A DNA stretch of 64,000 nucleotides from Plantactinospora endophytica (lineage in GTDB: Bacteria; Actinomycetota; Actinomycetes; Mycobacteriales; Micromonosporaceae). The translations under genes and the position numbers were made by a program. The stretch is from assembly GCF_016862915.1 (NCBI RefSeq), contig NZ_BONW01000049.1, positions 62,001-126,000 on the forward strand. Direction: 5' to 3'. This document shows, piece after piece, positions 1 through 7,339 of this stretch (its first letter is position 1; each line of letters opens with the position of its first letter). The notes under the pieces were generated by a model, which ran no database searches, was not told where the DNA came from, and worked only from the letters and a program-made list of their open reading frames with translations.

Positions 1-1417
1 GCAGGTGGCTGGCCGGGTCGGTGCCGCCGTTCACGACGAACGACCCGATCCGGCCCATGTCGTGGTTGCCGAGGAAGGTCGGCAGCCGGCCGGCGTCGGT
101 GTCGCGGGCGGTGTAGAGGTCGTCCCGGGCGAAGCCGTCGGCCAACGCCTTCGCCGAACCGCCGTTCGCCACGTAGCTCCGGGCGGCGTCGGAGAAGGTG
201 AAGTCGAGGGTGGCCGGCAGCCCGCCCCGGCGGACGTACGTCGAGGCGACCTCGGGGTTGGCGTCGTAGACCTCGCCGAACATGAAGAAGTCCGGCTTGC
301 CGGCCCGCTGGGCGGCCTGTTCGACGCCGGCCCGGAACTGCGGCCAGAAGTCCAGGTTGACGTGCTTCGCGGTGTCCAGCCGGAAGCCGTCGACGCCGAG
401 GTCGGTGACCCAGTCGGCGAAGATCTTCGTCATTCCCCGGACCACCTCGGGGCGCTCGGTCCACAGGTCGTCCAGGCCGAAGAAGTCGCCGTACTCGCTG
501 TTCTCGCCGACGAAGGTCGAGTCGCCCCGGTTGTGGTACATGGTCGGGTCGTTCAGCCAGGCCGGCACCTTGACCTGCCGGTCCGCCGCGCTGGCGAAGG
601 TCGGCCGGTACGGGAAGGACTCCTCGTCCACCGCCGGGAACGCGCGGCTACCGTCGGCGTAGTTGCGGTCCTCGAACGGCCGGCCCTGCGCGTCCCGGTA
701 CGGCCGGGTCGCCTTGTCCTGGTAGCCGGTCTGCCCGCCGTCGTACCGGAGAACGTCGGCGGTGTGGTTGACGATGACGTCCAGATAGATCCTGATGCCC
801 CGCCGGTGTGCCTCCCGGACCAGCTTGCGCAGGTCGTCGTTGCTGCCGAAGTGCGGGTCGACCTGGGTGAAGTCGGTGATCCAGTAGCCGTGGTAGCCGG
901 CGGAGGCGTCCGCCCCGCTGCCCTGCACCGGCCGGTTCTTGAAGACCGGGGCCAGCCAGATGGCGGTGGTGCCGAGCCCCTGGACGTAGTCGAGCCGGTC
1001 GAGCAGCCCGCGCAGGTCACCACCGTGGTAGAACCCCTTGTCGGTCGGGTCGTGTCCGTGGCGCAGCCGGTCGCCGGTCAGCCCGCCCCGGTCGTTGCGC
1101 GGGTCGCCGTTGGCGAACCGGTCCGGCAGGACGAAGTAGAACTGCTCGGCCCGGCCCTGGTCGGCGGTGGCGGCGTCGAGCAGCGCGTCGGCCGACGGTT
1201 CCGCCGTCCACTGTGCCGCGAGGCCGGCACCGGCCGAGTCCGGCCCGCCCGCCGAGTCCGGCCCACCTGTCGCACCCGCCGTGCCCGCGCGATTGGTCGG
1301 GTCGAGCCCCGGGCCGGCGACCGCGCCGGCGCCGGCCAGCGACAGGGTGAGCGTGGCGGCGAGGAACAGCAGGACGGTACGCGGCAGCACGGTGGACGGT
1401 AGCGGCAGCGGCTTCAT
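1..1417 (-). CDS. Secreted alpha-amylase, GH13 family (C-terminal end outside window)
   Basis: Extracellular glycoside hydrolase acting on alpha-1,4-glucans. The reading frame starts at ATG 1417 behind GAAGGAAGG and runs off the window edge after about 472 codons, so the 3' end is missing. A signal peptide (MKPLPLPS, then a hydrophobic stretch ending near AGAGAVAGP) is followed by an Ala/Gly/Ser-rich linker. The (beta/alpha)8 barrel carries the four GH13 blocks: DVIVNH (about residue 213), GFRLDTAKH with the Asp nucleophile (about 342), GEVYD with the acid/base Glu (about 380) and FLGNHD (about 447). Family and function are clear; exact product specificity (alpha-amylase, maltogenic or pullulanase-like) is not. 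It follows the DapA-like gene on the same strand and has its own promoter and operator-like dyad. Confidence 0.92.
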   Translation of the reverse strand, partial: MKPLPLPSTVLPRTVLLFLAATLTLSLAGAGAVAGPGLDPTNRAGTAGATGGPDSAGGPDSAGAGLAAQWTAEPSADALLDAATADQGRAEQFYFVLPDRFANGDPRNDRGGLTGDRLRHGHDPTDKGFYHGGDLRGLLDRLDYVQGLGTTAIWLAPVFKNRPVQGSGADASAGYHGYWITDFTQVDPHFGSNDDLRKLVREAHRRGIRIYLDVIVNHTADVLRYDGGQTGYQDKATRPYRDAQGRPFEDRNYADGSRAFPAVDEESFPYRPTFASAADRQVKVPAWLNDPTMYHNRGDSTFVGENSEYGDFFGLDDLWTERPEVVRGMTKIFADWVTDLGVDGFRLDTAKHVNLDFWPQFRAGVEQAAQRAGKPDFFMFGEVYDANPEVASTYVRRGGLPATLDFTFSDAARSYVANGGSAKALADGFARDDLYTARDTDAGRLPTFLGNHDMGRIGSFVVNGGTDPASHL

Positions 1418-1450
1418 CGACGGCCTTCCTTCGGTCGCTGATTCGCCCGC

Positions 1451-1489
1451 ACGCTAGTCCCTTGCGGAAAGTCTATGCAAGACCTTGCA
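1451..1489 (-). promoter_or_regulatory. Amylase promoter with MalR-like dyad
   Basis: Reading on the minus strand, TTGCAT (1475-1480) and TAGCGT (1451-1456) are separated by 18 bases, a plausible -35/-10 pair about 30 bases before the amylase start. An inverted repeat TGCAAG-GT-CTTGCA (1476-1489) covers the -35, and a further GCAAGG lies just downstream (1460-1465). Streptomyces maltose/amylase genes are controlled by LacI-family MalR at CTTGCAG-type repeats, so a similar repressor is inferred. The dyad overlaps the last codons of the DapA-like gene. Confidence 0.55.
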
Positions 1490-2369
1490 ACGAAAGCGTC
1501 CGCCATCCATCATCTTGCGCAAGCCGCAGTGCCGCCCGTACCGCGTCCGGCCGGGCCGGCACCAGCGGCAGCCGTACCGAGGCGGTCGGGATGCGGCCCT
1601 GCGCGTGCAGCACCGCCTTGATGACCGTGGGATTCGGCTCGGCGAAGAGCGCGGTCGAGAGCGCGGCGAGGCGGTGCCCGAGTGCCCTGGCCCGAGCCGA
1701 TCCGCCGACCCGCCACGCCTCGACCAGCTCCACGAAGGCCGCCGTGCCGACGTGTGCCGAGGCCAGGATGCCGCCGTGCGCGCCGAGCGCCAGCAACGGC
1801 GAGATCAGCGCGTCGTCGCCGCCCAGTACCGCGAAGTCGGGCGGCAGCTCCGCCAGCAACCCGACCGTGTCGGCGTCGATGCCGCCGACCGAGTACTTGA
1901 TCCCGGCCACCCCGGGCAGCTCGGCCAGCCGGCGGATCGCGTCGGTGGACAGGTGCTGACCGGTCCGGTACGGCACGTGGTAGACCACCACCGGCACCGG
2001 ACTGGCGGCGGCGAGCGCGGCGAAGTGCGCGAGTACGCCCGCCTCGCCGGGGCGCAGGAACGGCGGTACCACGCTGAGCGCCGCCACCACCTCGGCCCGG
2101 CCGGGCAGCGCCGCCACCGCCTCGACCGCGTTCGCTCCGACGATCAGCGGAGCCGTCCGTTCCCGGCACACCCGGGCCAGCAGGTCGACGACGGCCTGCC
2201 GCTCGCGTACGTTCAGCGACGCCGGCTCCGCCGTGGTGCCGAGGGCCACCAGTCCGGACGCACCGGCGTCGAGTACCTGGTGGGCCAGGGCTTCGAGCGC
2301 GCCGAGCGCCACCGCGCCGGTGCCGTCGAACGGGGTGATCAGTGGTACGTACACACCGGTAAACGTCAT
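1473..2369 (-). CDS. DapA-family aldolase/lyase (dihydrodipicolinate synthase-like)
   Basis: Class I Schiff-base aldolase of the DapA/NanA family, 298 residues, close to the usual 290-300. Visible family motifs are the GTTAE loop, YHVPYRTG (the Tyr that relays protons) and GIKYS with the Schiff-base Lys. The gene stands alone, divergent from a LysR regulator and away from lysine genes, so it is more likely a catabolic 2-keto-acid aldolase or dehydratase than the biosynthetic DapA; that is inference. ATG 2369 is preferred; an in-frame GTG lies at 2375. Its 3' end carries the operator-like dyad of the downstream amylase. Confidence 0.85.
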   Translation of the reverse strand: MTFTGVYVPLITPFDGTGAVALGALEALAHQVLDAGASGLVALGTTAEPASLNVRERQAVVDLLARVCRERTAPLIVGANAVEAVAALPGRAEVVAALSVVPPFLRPGEAGVLAHFAALAAASPVPVVVYHVPYRTGQHLSTDAIRRLAELPGVAGIKYSVGGIDADTVGLLAELPPDFAVLGGDDALISPLLALGAHGGILASAHVGTAAFVELVEAWRVGGSARARALGHRLAALSTALFAEPNPTVIKAVLHAQGRIPTASVRLPLVPARPDAVRAALRLAQDDGWRTLSLQGLA

Positions 2370-2397
2370 GATCACAGCGTCGGACAGACAGACCCGT

Positions 2398-2414
2398 AAG
2401 GTCTAGTAAACCTT
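2398..2414. promoter_or_regulatory. Inverted repeat between lysR and dapA-like gene
   Basis: AAGGT-N7-ACCTT sits in the 71-base divergent spacer. It lies where the -35 of the LysR gene should be: a -10-like TAAGCT is at 2429-2434, six bases before its ATG. Position and symmetry suit a LysR-type binding site controlling both genes, but the assignment is inferred from placement alone. Confidence 0.4.
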
Positions 2415-2440
2415 TCTGAACAGAAGCGTAAGCTCTACTG

Positions 2441-3364
2441 ATGCTCGACGTACGCCGACTCCGGCTGCTGTGCGACCTCGCCCGGCTCGGCACGATCGCG
2501 GCGGTGGCACAGGCGCACACGTACACCCCGTCGGCGGTCTCCCAGCAGCTCTCCAGATTGGAGCGCGAGGTGGGGATGCCACTGCTGGAGCGCACCGGAC
2601 GACGGGTCACCCTCACCACCGCCGGCCGGGTGCTGGTCGGGCACGCCGAGACGGTGCTCACCGCCCTGGAACAGACCACCGCCGCGCTCGCCGCAGTCGC
2701 CACCGGCCTGACCGGCCCGCTGCGCATCGGCGCCTTCCCCACCGCCGTCCGTACGCTGCTGCCGGCAACCCTGGTCACACTCGGTCAGCAGCATCCCGGG
2801 CTCGAACTGCGGGTCACCGAACTGGACCCGGTCGCGGTGCCGGCCGCACTGCACGAGCGGCGCCTCGACGTCGGGCTGCTCAACGACTACGACGTCGTAC
2901 CGGTCGAGCCCGATCCCGAGCTGGAAACCGTGCCGCTGCTGGACGAGACGGTCTTCCTCGCCCTGCCCGACGGCGCCCCGCCCGACCCGGCACAGCGCGG
3001 CGGCGGTCCCGGGGCCGCAGATCCGCTCGGGGACACCCGGGATGCCGCCTGGGTCATGGCCACCCCGGGCACGCTGTGCCACACGGCGACCCTGCACGTC
3101 TGCCGGGCCGCCGGTTTCACGCCCCGGCCCCGGCACCACGCCGACGACTTCGTCACCGTGCTGGCGCTGGTCGCCGCCGGCCAGGGCGTCTCGCTGATCC
3201 CGCAGCTCGCCGCCGCGCACCCGCCGGCCGGTGTCCGGCTGGTTCCACTGACCACCCGACGGCGGACCCGGATCGCCTACCGGCGCGGCGCCGCCGAGCA
3301 TCCGGCGACCGCCGCCTTCGTCACCGCGATCCAGGCCGCGACCAGCACCTTCCTCGGGCGCTGA
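2441..3364 (+). CDS. LysR-family transcriptional regulator
   Basis: DNA-binding regulator of 307 residues, the normal LysR length. The N-terminal winged helix-turn-helix spans about residues 1-60 (LDVRRLRLLCDLARLGTIAAVA, then SAVSQQLSRLEREVG), and the rest is a periplasmic-binding-protein-like effector domain starting at about residue 90 (GPLRIGAF). The start has no Shine-Dalgarno; TAAGCT six bases upstream suggests a leaderless mRNA. Divergent orientation makes the DapA-like gene its most likely target, with a small carboxylic or keto acid as ligand (inference). Confidence 0.93.
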   Translation: MLDVRRLRLLCDLARLGTIAAVAQAHTYTPSAVSQQLSRLEREVGMPLLERTGRRVTLTTAGRVLVGHAETVLTALEQTTAALAAVATGLTGPLRIGAFPTAVRTLLPATLVTLGQQHPGLELRVTELDPVAVPAALHERRLDVGLLNDYDVVPVEPDPELETVPLLDETVFLALPDGAPPDPAQRGGGPGAADPLGDTRDAAWVMATPGTLCHTATLHVCRAAGFTPRPRHHADDFVTVLALVAAGQGVSLIPQLAAAHPPAGVRLVPLTTRRRTRIAYRRGAAEHPATAAFVTAIQAATSTFLGR

Positions 3365-3365
3365 A

Positions 3366-3462
3366 CCAGGCCGCCGAACCGAGCGACTGAACGGCCGCTA
3401 ACCCGGGCCGCTGAACCGAGCGACTGAACCGGCCACTGAACCGGGCCGCTGAACCGAGCGGC
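3366..3462. repeat. Degenerate short tandem array downstream of lysR
   Basis: About four imperfect copies of a roughly 22-24 base unit, recognisable by the words CCGCTGAACCGAGCG and ACTGAAC. It starts just after the LysR stop. No coding potential is apparent. It resembles in style, but not in sequence, the arrays at 22161, 30945, 58201 and 62943. Confidence 0.65.
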
Positions 3463-3595
3463 GGCGACGCATCCGACCCGAGCGCGCTGCGCCGGGCAAG
3501 TCCCGCTCGTCGGGCCGGACGTGCGGCCGGGTCGCCGCGCACCCCTGAGCGGATATCCGGAGGCGGCCGGCGCCCCTGACTCCTACCCTCGGCGG

Positions 3596-4069
3596 GTGCG
3601 GACGCGACGGCAGGCAAGGCTCGGGATGCGGCGGCGGACGAAGCTCGGGGCGCGACGGCGGAAGAAGCTCGGCAAGCGGCTGGCGAACGCGCTGCTCCGG
3701 GCCGATCTTCCGGAGGTGGTCGCCCTGCTGGCCGCCGGTGTCGACCCGAACGCGGCGACCCCGGACGGCAGCACTCCGCTGTACCGGGCGTCGGTGCAGG
3801 GCCTGGCGCCGGCCGTACTGCTGCTGTTGGCCGCCGGGGCGGCCCCGGACACGGAGAGCGGACACGGCGACGAGGGCACCCCGTTGACCGGCGCGGCGGC
3901 CTGGGGCCACACCGAGGTGGTACGCCACCTGCTGGCGTACGGCGCCGACCCGGACCACCGGGAGGACTCCGGCACCGGCGCGTCCCCACTCGACTGGGCG
4001 GTACGCGGCGACCACCGGGAAACGGCCGAGCTGCTCCGGGCGGCTGACCGGACTACTTCGGAGAGTTAA
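3596..4069 (+). CDS. Ankyrin-repeat protein
   Basis: Protein of about 157 residues with a basic N-terminus rich in Arg/Lys followed by three to four ankyrin repeats (units LLAAGVDPNAATPDGSTPL, LLAAGAAPDTES and LLAYGADPDHREDSG). Ankyrin repeats bind protein partners; no catalytic domain is present and the partner is unknown. GTG 3596 is chosen because TACCCT stands about six bases upstream, a typical leaderless arrangement. An upstream in-frame start (3521) would add low-complexity sequence and ATG 3627 is an alternative. Its TAA and the stop of the convergent gene share the four bases TTAA. Confidence 0.82.
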   Translation: MRTRRQARLGMRRRTKLGARRRKKLGKRLANALLRADLPEVVALLAAGVDPNAATPDGSTPLYRASVQGLAPAVLLLLAAGAAPDTESGHGDEGTPLTGAAAWGHTEVVRHLLAYGADPDHREDSGTGASPLDWAVRGDHRETAELLRAADRTTSES

Positions 4070-4761
4070 CCGAGGTCGCAGGCCCGTCCGTTGACCGTGC
4101 AACTGATCGGCCGTTCGCTGTCGCCCCAGCGTTCGAGGTGGAACCGCAGCGGATCGGAGCGGTTGCCGGACAGCGGCACACCACTGCGGAAGACGTACCG
4201 TCCGTCGTCACGGTCCGCCGACGGCCGGGGCGCACCCTCGATCCAGTAGTTGCGCAGGCCGTGCACCTCGTTGCGGAACCGCAGCTCCACCGTCCAGGAC
4301 TGCGCCGCGCCGCCGGTGTTCCGGACCAGCACCTCGGCGATGAACGAGTCACGGTAGTCGGCGAGTACCCGGTAACGGCCGGTCAGTGCGGGCTCCGCCG
4401 GCTTCGGTGCGGCGGTGGTCGGCCGGAACGACGGCGGCGGTGTCGTGCCCCGGGACGGCGTGGTCCGGGACGGTGCCGGGTTGCGGGCGCCGGCCGGCCG
4501 CGCCGTGGTGGGTGTCGGCAGCGCGGGCTCGACGGTCGGCACCCCGTCCGTCGGGCTGGCCGGCCCGGCCGCCGAGGACGGGGTCCCGCCCTGGGCGAAC
4601 GGCCAGGCCGGATCGGGTACGCCCGAGGTGCGCCGCAGGTCGCTGGAGAAGTAGCCGGTGGCGAGTACGAAAAGGATGATCATGACCAGGACGCCGGCCA
4701 GTACGACCAGCCACGGCGCCGCCGCGAGGAACCGCGGCCGGGTCGGTTCGGGTGCGCTCAC
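4066..4761 (-). CDS. Membrane-anchored protein with C-terminal CBM2-like domain
   Basis: Of 231 residues, the first part holds one transmembrane segment (about 10-35, PWLVVLAGVLVMIILFVL), giving a type II anchor. A Pro/Thr/Ser-rich extracytoplasmic linker follows to about residue 125. The last 105 residues resemble a family 2 carbohydrate-binding module (SWTVELRF near the middle, CTVNGRAC near the end, like the FTLNGTAC ending of that family). There is no catalytic domain. The GTG start overlaps the stop of the upstream NlpC-like gene in GTGA, so the two are translationally coupled and probably act together at the cell surface. The CBM assignment is by pattern and moderately secure. Confidence 0.7.
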   Translation of the reverse strand: MSAPEPTRPRFLAAAPWLVVLAGVLVMIILFVLATGYFSSDLRRTSGVPDPAWPFAQGGTPSSAAGPASPTDGVPTVEPALPTPTTARPAGARNPAPSRTTPSRGTTPPPSFRPTTAAPKPAEPALTGRYRVLADYRDSFIAEVLVRNTGGAAQSWTVELRFRNEVHGLRNYWIEGAPRPSADRDDGRYVFRSGVPLSGNRSDPLRFHLERWGDSERPISCTVNGRACDLG

Positions 4762-5438
4762 CGAGCCGGGACCCGCACCGAGATCTCGTCGCCGAGCCGC
4801 CGCCCGGCGGAGAGTTCCAGGTCGTCGCCGCTCCAGAACCTGCCGGGGTCGTACCAGTTCGGCCGGCGCCCGGCCGGCAGCAGTCCCATCGCCTGGTAGG
4901 TCGCCGCGACGACCTCGGCGCAGTACGCCGTCTCCAGGGTGCTGTCGTCCGGGCGGCGACGCACGGCGGGTGCCCGGCCACGCAGCCACCGCCAGGCGAG
5001 CTGGGCGGTGGACGGGAACGGTGTTCCGTCCAGGCGGGCGATGGTACGCAGCACCCCGTTCTCCATCTCGTCGTCGGCCGGCGGTTCAAGTTGCCGCAGC
5101 CAGGCGCGCTGCCCGTAGCGGATTCCCCAGACCCGGACCGCGTCGCGCAGGTCGTGCAACTGCACGCCCCGGTGGTTGTTGCCCGACCACATGTCAGGCA
5201 ACGACCGGCCGAGTTCGGCGTGCCACATTAACGGCGGCAGGTCCTCGATAACCACGGACATTCCGACATGGTTCACCGGACTGTTCGTGGTGATCTGGAT
5301 CGCCCGATCCGGCACACTCCGGCCCCGGAAGACCCACACGTCGCCGGTACGGGTCAGCTCGACGGCCTCGTCGAGGCTGAGTTCGCTGCGCTCTTCGGCC
5401 ATCGCCCCCACCTCGGTCCGCCCGTCCGCCCCGGGCAT
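4758..5438 (-). CDS. Permuted NlpC/YiiX-like papain-fold protein
   Basis: Protein of 226 residues resembling the circularly permuted NlpC/P60 (YaeF/YiiX-like) group. GDVWVFRG begins the domain, NHVGM supplies a candidate His and YCAEVVAATYQAMG the candidate Cys. Members are amidases or acyl-handling enzymes; the substrate here is unknown. No signal peptide or membrane segment is seen, so it is likely cytoplasmic unless held by its coupled partner downstream. ATG 5438 is preferred because TAGGGT lies seven bases upstream on this strand; ATG 5402 is an alternative. The function is suggested, not proven. Confidence 0.65.
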   Translation of the reverse strand: MPGADGRTEVGAMAEERSELSLDEAVELTRTGDVWVFRGRSVPDRAIQITTNSPVNHVGMSVVIEDLPPLMWHAELGRSLPDMWSGNNHRGVQLHDLRDAVRVWGIRYGQRAWLRQLEPPADDEMENGVLRTIARLDGTPFPSTAQLAWRWLRGRAPAVRRRPDDSTLETAYCAEVVAATYQAMGLLPAGRRPNWYDPGRFWSGDDLELSAGRRLGDEISVRVPAR

Positions 5439-5444
5439 CCCGAC

Positions 5445-5456
5445 TACCCTAGGCGG
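5445..5456. promoter_or_regulatory. Overlapping divergent -10 elements
   Basis: TACCCT (5445-5450) serves the plus-strand gene at 5457, and its near mirror TAGGGT (5446-5451 read on the minus strand) serves the gene starting at 5438. Each lies six to seven bases from its start codon, so both mRNAs would be leaderless and the two promoters share five bases. Simultaneous firing should be mutually exclusive. Confidence 0.55.
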
Positions 5457-5669
5457 ATGCGCTGGTGGAAGGTAATCGGTGTGGCAAGCGTCGTCGGGGT
5501 CGCGGCGACCGGAGTGGTGCTGGCCCGGGCGGAGCGGCGTCGCCGGGCGTACACCCCGGAGCAGATCCGCGACCGGTTGCGGGAGCGACACGCGGACGCG
5601 GTGGGCGGCGGGATTTCCCCGACGGGTCCGGAGTCCGCCGGGCCGAACAAAACCCAAACCTCGCAGTAA
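5457..5669 (+). CDS. Small single-pass membrane protein, unknown function
   Basis: A 70-residue protein: MRWW, then a hydrophobic segment at about residues 5-22 (VIGVASVVGVAATGVVLA), then a charged stretch (RAERRRRAYTPEQIRDRLRERHADA) and a Gly/Pro-rich tail. Topology is probably N-terminus out or buried, with the basic part in the cytoplasm. No family is recognised. Start and length are supported by the -10 element six bases upstream and the lack of other good starts. It is transcribed toward the PfkB-TIR genes, but these have their own promoter. Confidence 0.6.
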   Translation: MRWWKVIGVASVVGVAATGVVLARAERRRRAYTPEQIRDRLRERHADAVGGGISPTGPESAGPNKTQTSQ

Positions 5670-5690
5670 GTACGCTCGCCGCAGGATCGG

Positions 5691-5725
5691 TTGCGGGCCG
5701 GATAACGAGTCAACATTATCGATAG
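5691..5725 (+). promoter_or_regulatory. Promoter of the PfkB-TIR gene pair
   Basis: TTGCGG (5691-5696), a 17-base spacer and CATTAT (5714-5719) precede ATG 5726 by six bases, so transcription should begin at or next to the start codon (leaderless). The stretch from 5702 is unusually AT-rich for this window. The same -35 hexamer TTGCGG is used by sufR. Confidence 0.55.
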
Positions 5726-7339
5726 ATGGCGGTGCCGCAACCGGGGGCGGGGCGGACAGGCGTCGGCGGGGACGCTTCCGCCGCACCCGAGATCGTGGGG
5801 TTCGGCGCGCTGAACGTCGACTACATCGCGAGCGCGTCCCGACTGTCGCAACGGATGGCGGAGCGGGTCACCGAGTCCGTCGCGCGCTTCGAGTGGAACC
5901 GCGAGGGCCCGGTCGCGCAGGAGGTCATCGACGAGGCGATCCGGCATCTCGGGGTGGCCTCCCTCGGGTACTCGCTGGGCGGGTCGGCCTGGCTCACCAT
6001 CTTCGCGCTGGCCCAGATGGGGGTGAGTCTGCGGCTCGGCTACGTGGGCGTGGTCGGCCGGGTGGAGGCGCCGGGGCTCTCCTTCGTCAGCCAGATGGAG
6101 GAGCTGCGCATCGACCACACCTGGGTGGAGCGCCGGCCGGACCTGCTCAGCGGGGTGTGTCTGTCCTACATCGACGACACCGACCGGGTGATGCTCACCC
6201 ATCCGGGCGCGAACTTCGAGATGTGCGCGTACATCCGGGAGAACGTGGACGAACTCGCCGCCTATCTGGCCACCGCCCGGTACGTGCACGTCACCTCGTT
6301 CCTGGACGAGGAGACCCCGGGGCAGGTGCTGGCGGTACTGACCCTGGCGAAGCGGCTGAACCCGAGGCTCTGCCTGAGCTTCGATCCCGGCTTCGACTGG
6401 GCGGAGCATCCGAGTGCGGCGATCGAGGGGATCCTGCGCCTCACCGACCTGCTGTTCGTGAACTACCGGGAGTTCAAGGCCCTCGGCCGGTACGTCTACG
6501 GCGAGCCGGACGACCTGATCGCCCGTAAGACGCTGGCCCGGTGCAGCCCTGGCTGTACCGCCTTCGTCACGAAGCGGTACGACGTCATCGAGGTCTTCCG
6601 CGCCGTGCCGGCGGGCGTGCTCGCCTCCCGGTTCCAGTTGCAGCGCCCGCCGAGGGAGACGGAGTTGGAGGACGCCACCGGGGCCGGTGACGTCTTCGCG
6701 GCCGGTGTCCTCTCCGCGCTGGCGTCCCGGCGGCTACAGGTCGAACTCGGCGCGTTCGTCGGGCTCAGCCTGGCCCGGCACAAGCTGCGGCACCGGGGAC
6801 CGGGTGCCGACCATCCGGGGCTGCCCGACCTGAGCAAGGGATTCCTCCAGAAGACCGAACGGCTGGGCGGGACCGGCCCGGGGCCGCCGGGGGTGTTCAT
6901 CGCCCACGACGAGCATCCGCAGTGGCGGGTCGTACGCCGATTCGTCGAGGAGAATTGCGGGCTGCCGACGTACGAATTGAAGTCCTCGGACGTGGACGAG
7001 CACAACCTCGCGGATCTCATGCGCCAGACTCTGGCCCGGTGCAGCTTCGCGGTCTGTCTGCTCAGCGCCAAGGACACCGGCCCGGGCAGGCGGAGCCCGG
7101 CCGACCAGAACATTGTTCACCAGGCTGGCATCTTTCAGGGTCGCTACGGGTTCGGGCGAGTCGCGATACTGGCCGAAGAGGGCTGCGATACGTTTTCGAA
7201 CATCGCGGGCCTGATCCGGATGGACTTCCCTCCCGGCCGGATCACCAGCACGTTCCTCGAACTGGAGCGCATGCTGCGGCGCGAGGGCCTGATGCGGCGA
7301 TGGGGTGGCAGACGTGACGGATTTTCCCATTCACATTGA
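5726..7339 (+). CDS. PfkB-family kinase fused to TIR-like (CAP12-type) domain, diverged copy
   Basis: A 537-residue fusion. Residues about 22-375 are a ribokinase/PfkB fold: GFGALNVDY at the start, GYSLGGSAWL (82-90), the NYRE motif (246-249) and DATGAGD (316-322) with D322 as expected catalytic base. Residues about 388-520 match the TIR-like domain found in CBASS/Pycsar TIR effectors: VFIAHD (390-395), a CLLSAKD strand and ADQNIVHQAGIFQGRYG (459-474). Two positions differ from active relatives: the Asn of the PfkB GGxAxN signature is Leu90, and the TIR Glu is Gln466. It overlaps the next gene by 35 bases, so the pair is probably co-translated. The first copy may be a regulatory or sensing subunit; a role in antiphage defence is inference. 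Confidence 0.85.
   Translation: MAVPQPGAGRTGVGGDASAAPEIVGFGALNVDYIASASRLSQRMAERVTESVARFEWNREGPVAQEVIDEAIRHLGVASLGYSLGGSAWLTIFALAQMGVSLRLGYVGVVGRVEAPGLSFVSQMEELRIDHTWVERRPDLLSGVCLSYIDDTDRVMLTHPGANFEMCAYIRENVDELAAYLATARYVHVTSFLDEETPGQVLAVLTLAKRLNPRLCLSFDPGFDWAEHPSAAIEGILRLTDLLFVNYREFKALGRYVYGEPDDLIARKTLARCSPGCTAFVTKRYDVIEVFRAVPAGVLASRFQLQRPPRETELEDATGAGDVFAAGVLSALASRRLQVELGAFVGLSLARHKLRHRGPGADHPGLPDLSKGFLQKTERLGGTGPGPPGVFIAHDEHPQWRVVRRFVEENCGLPTYELKSSDVDEHNLADLMRQTLARCSFAVCLLSAKDTGPGRRSPADQNIVHQAGIFQGRYGFGRVAILAEEGCDTFSNIAGLIRMDFPPGRITSTFLELERMLRREGLMRRWGGRRDGFSHSH

Noticed and set aside
3398-4102. Minus-strand frames opposite the ankyrin gene
   Set aside because: The plus strand encodes clear ankyrin repeats; the minus translation is Arg/Pro-rich.
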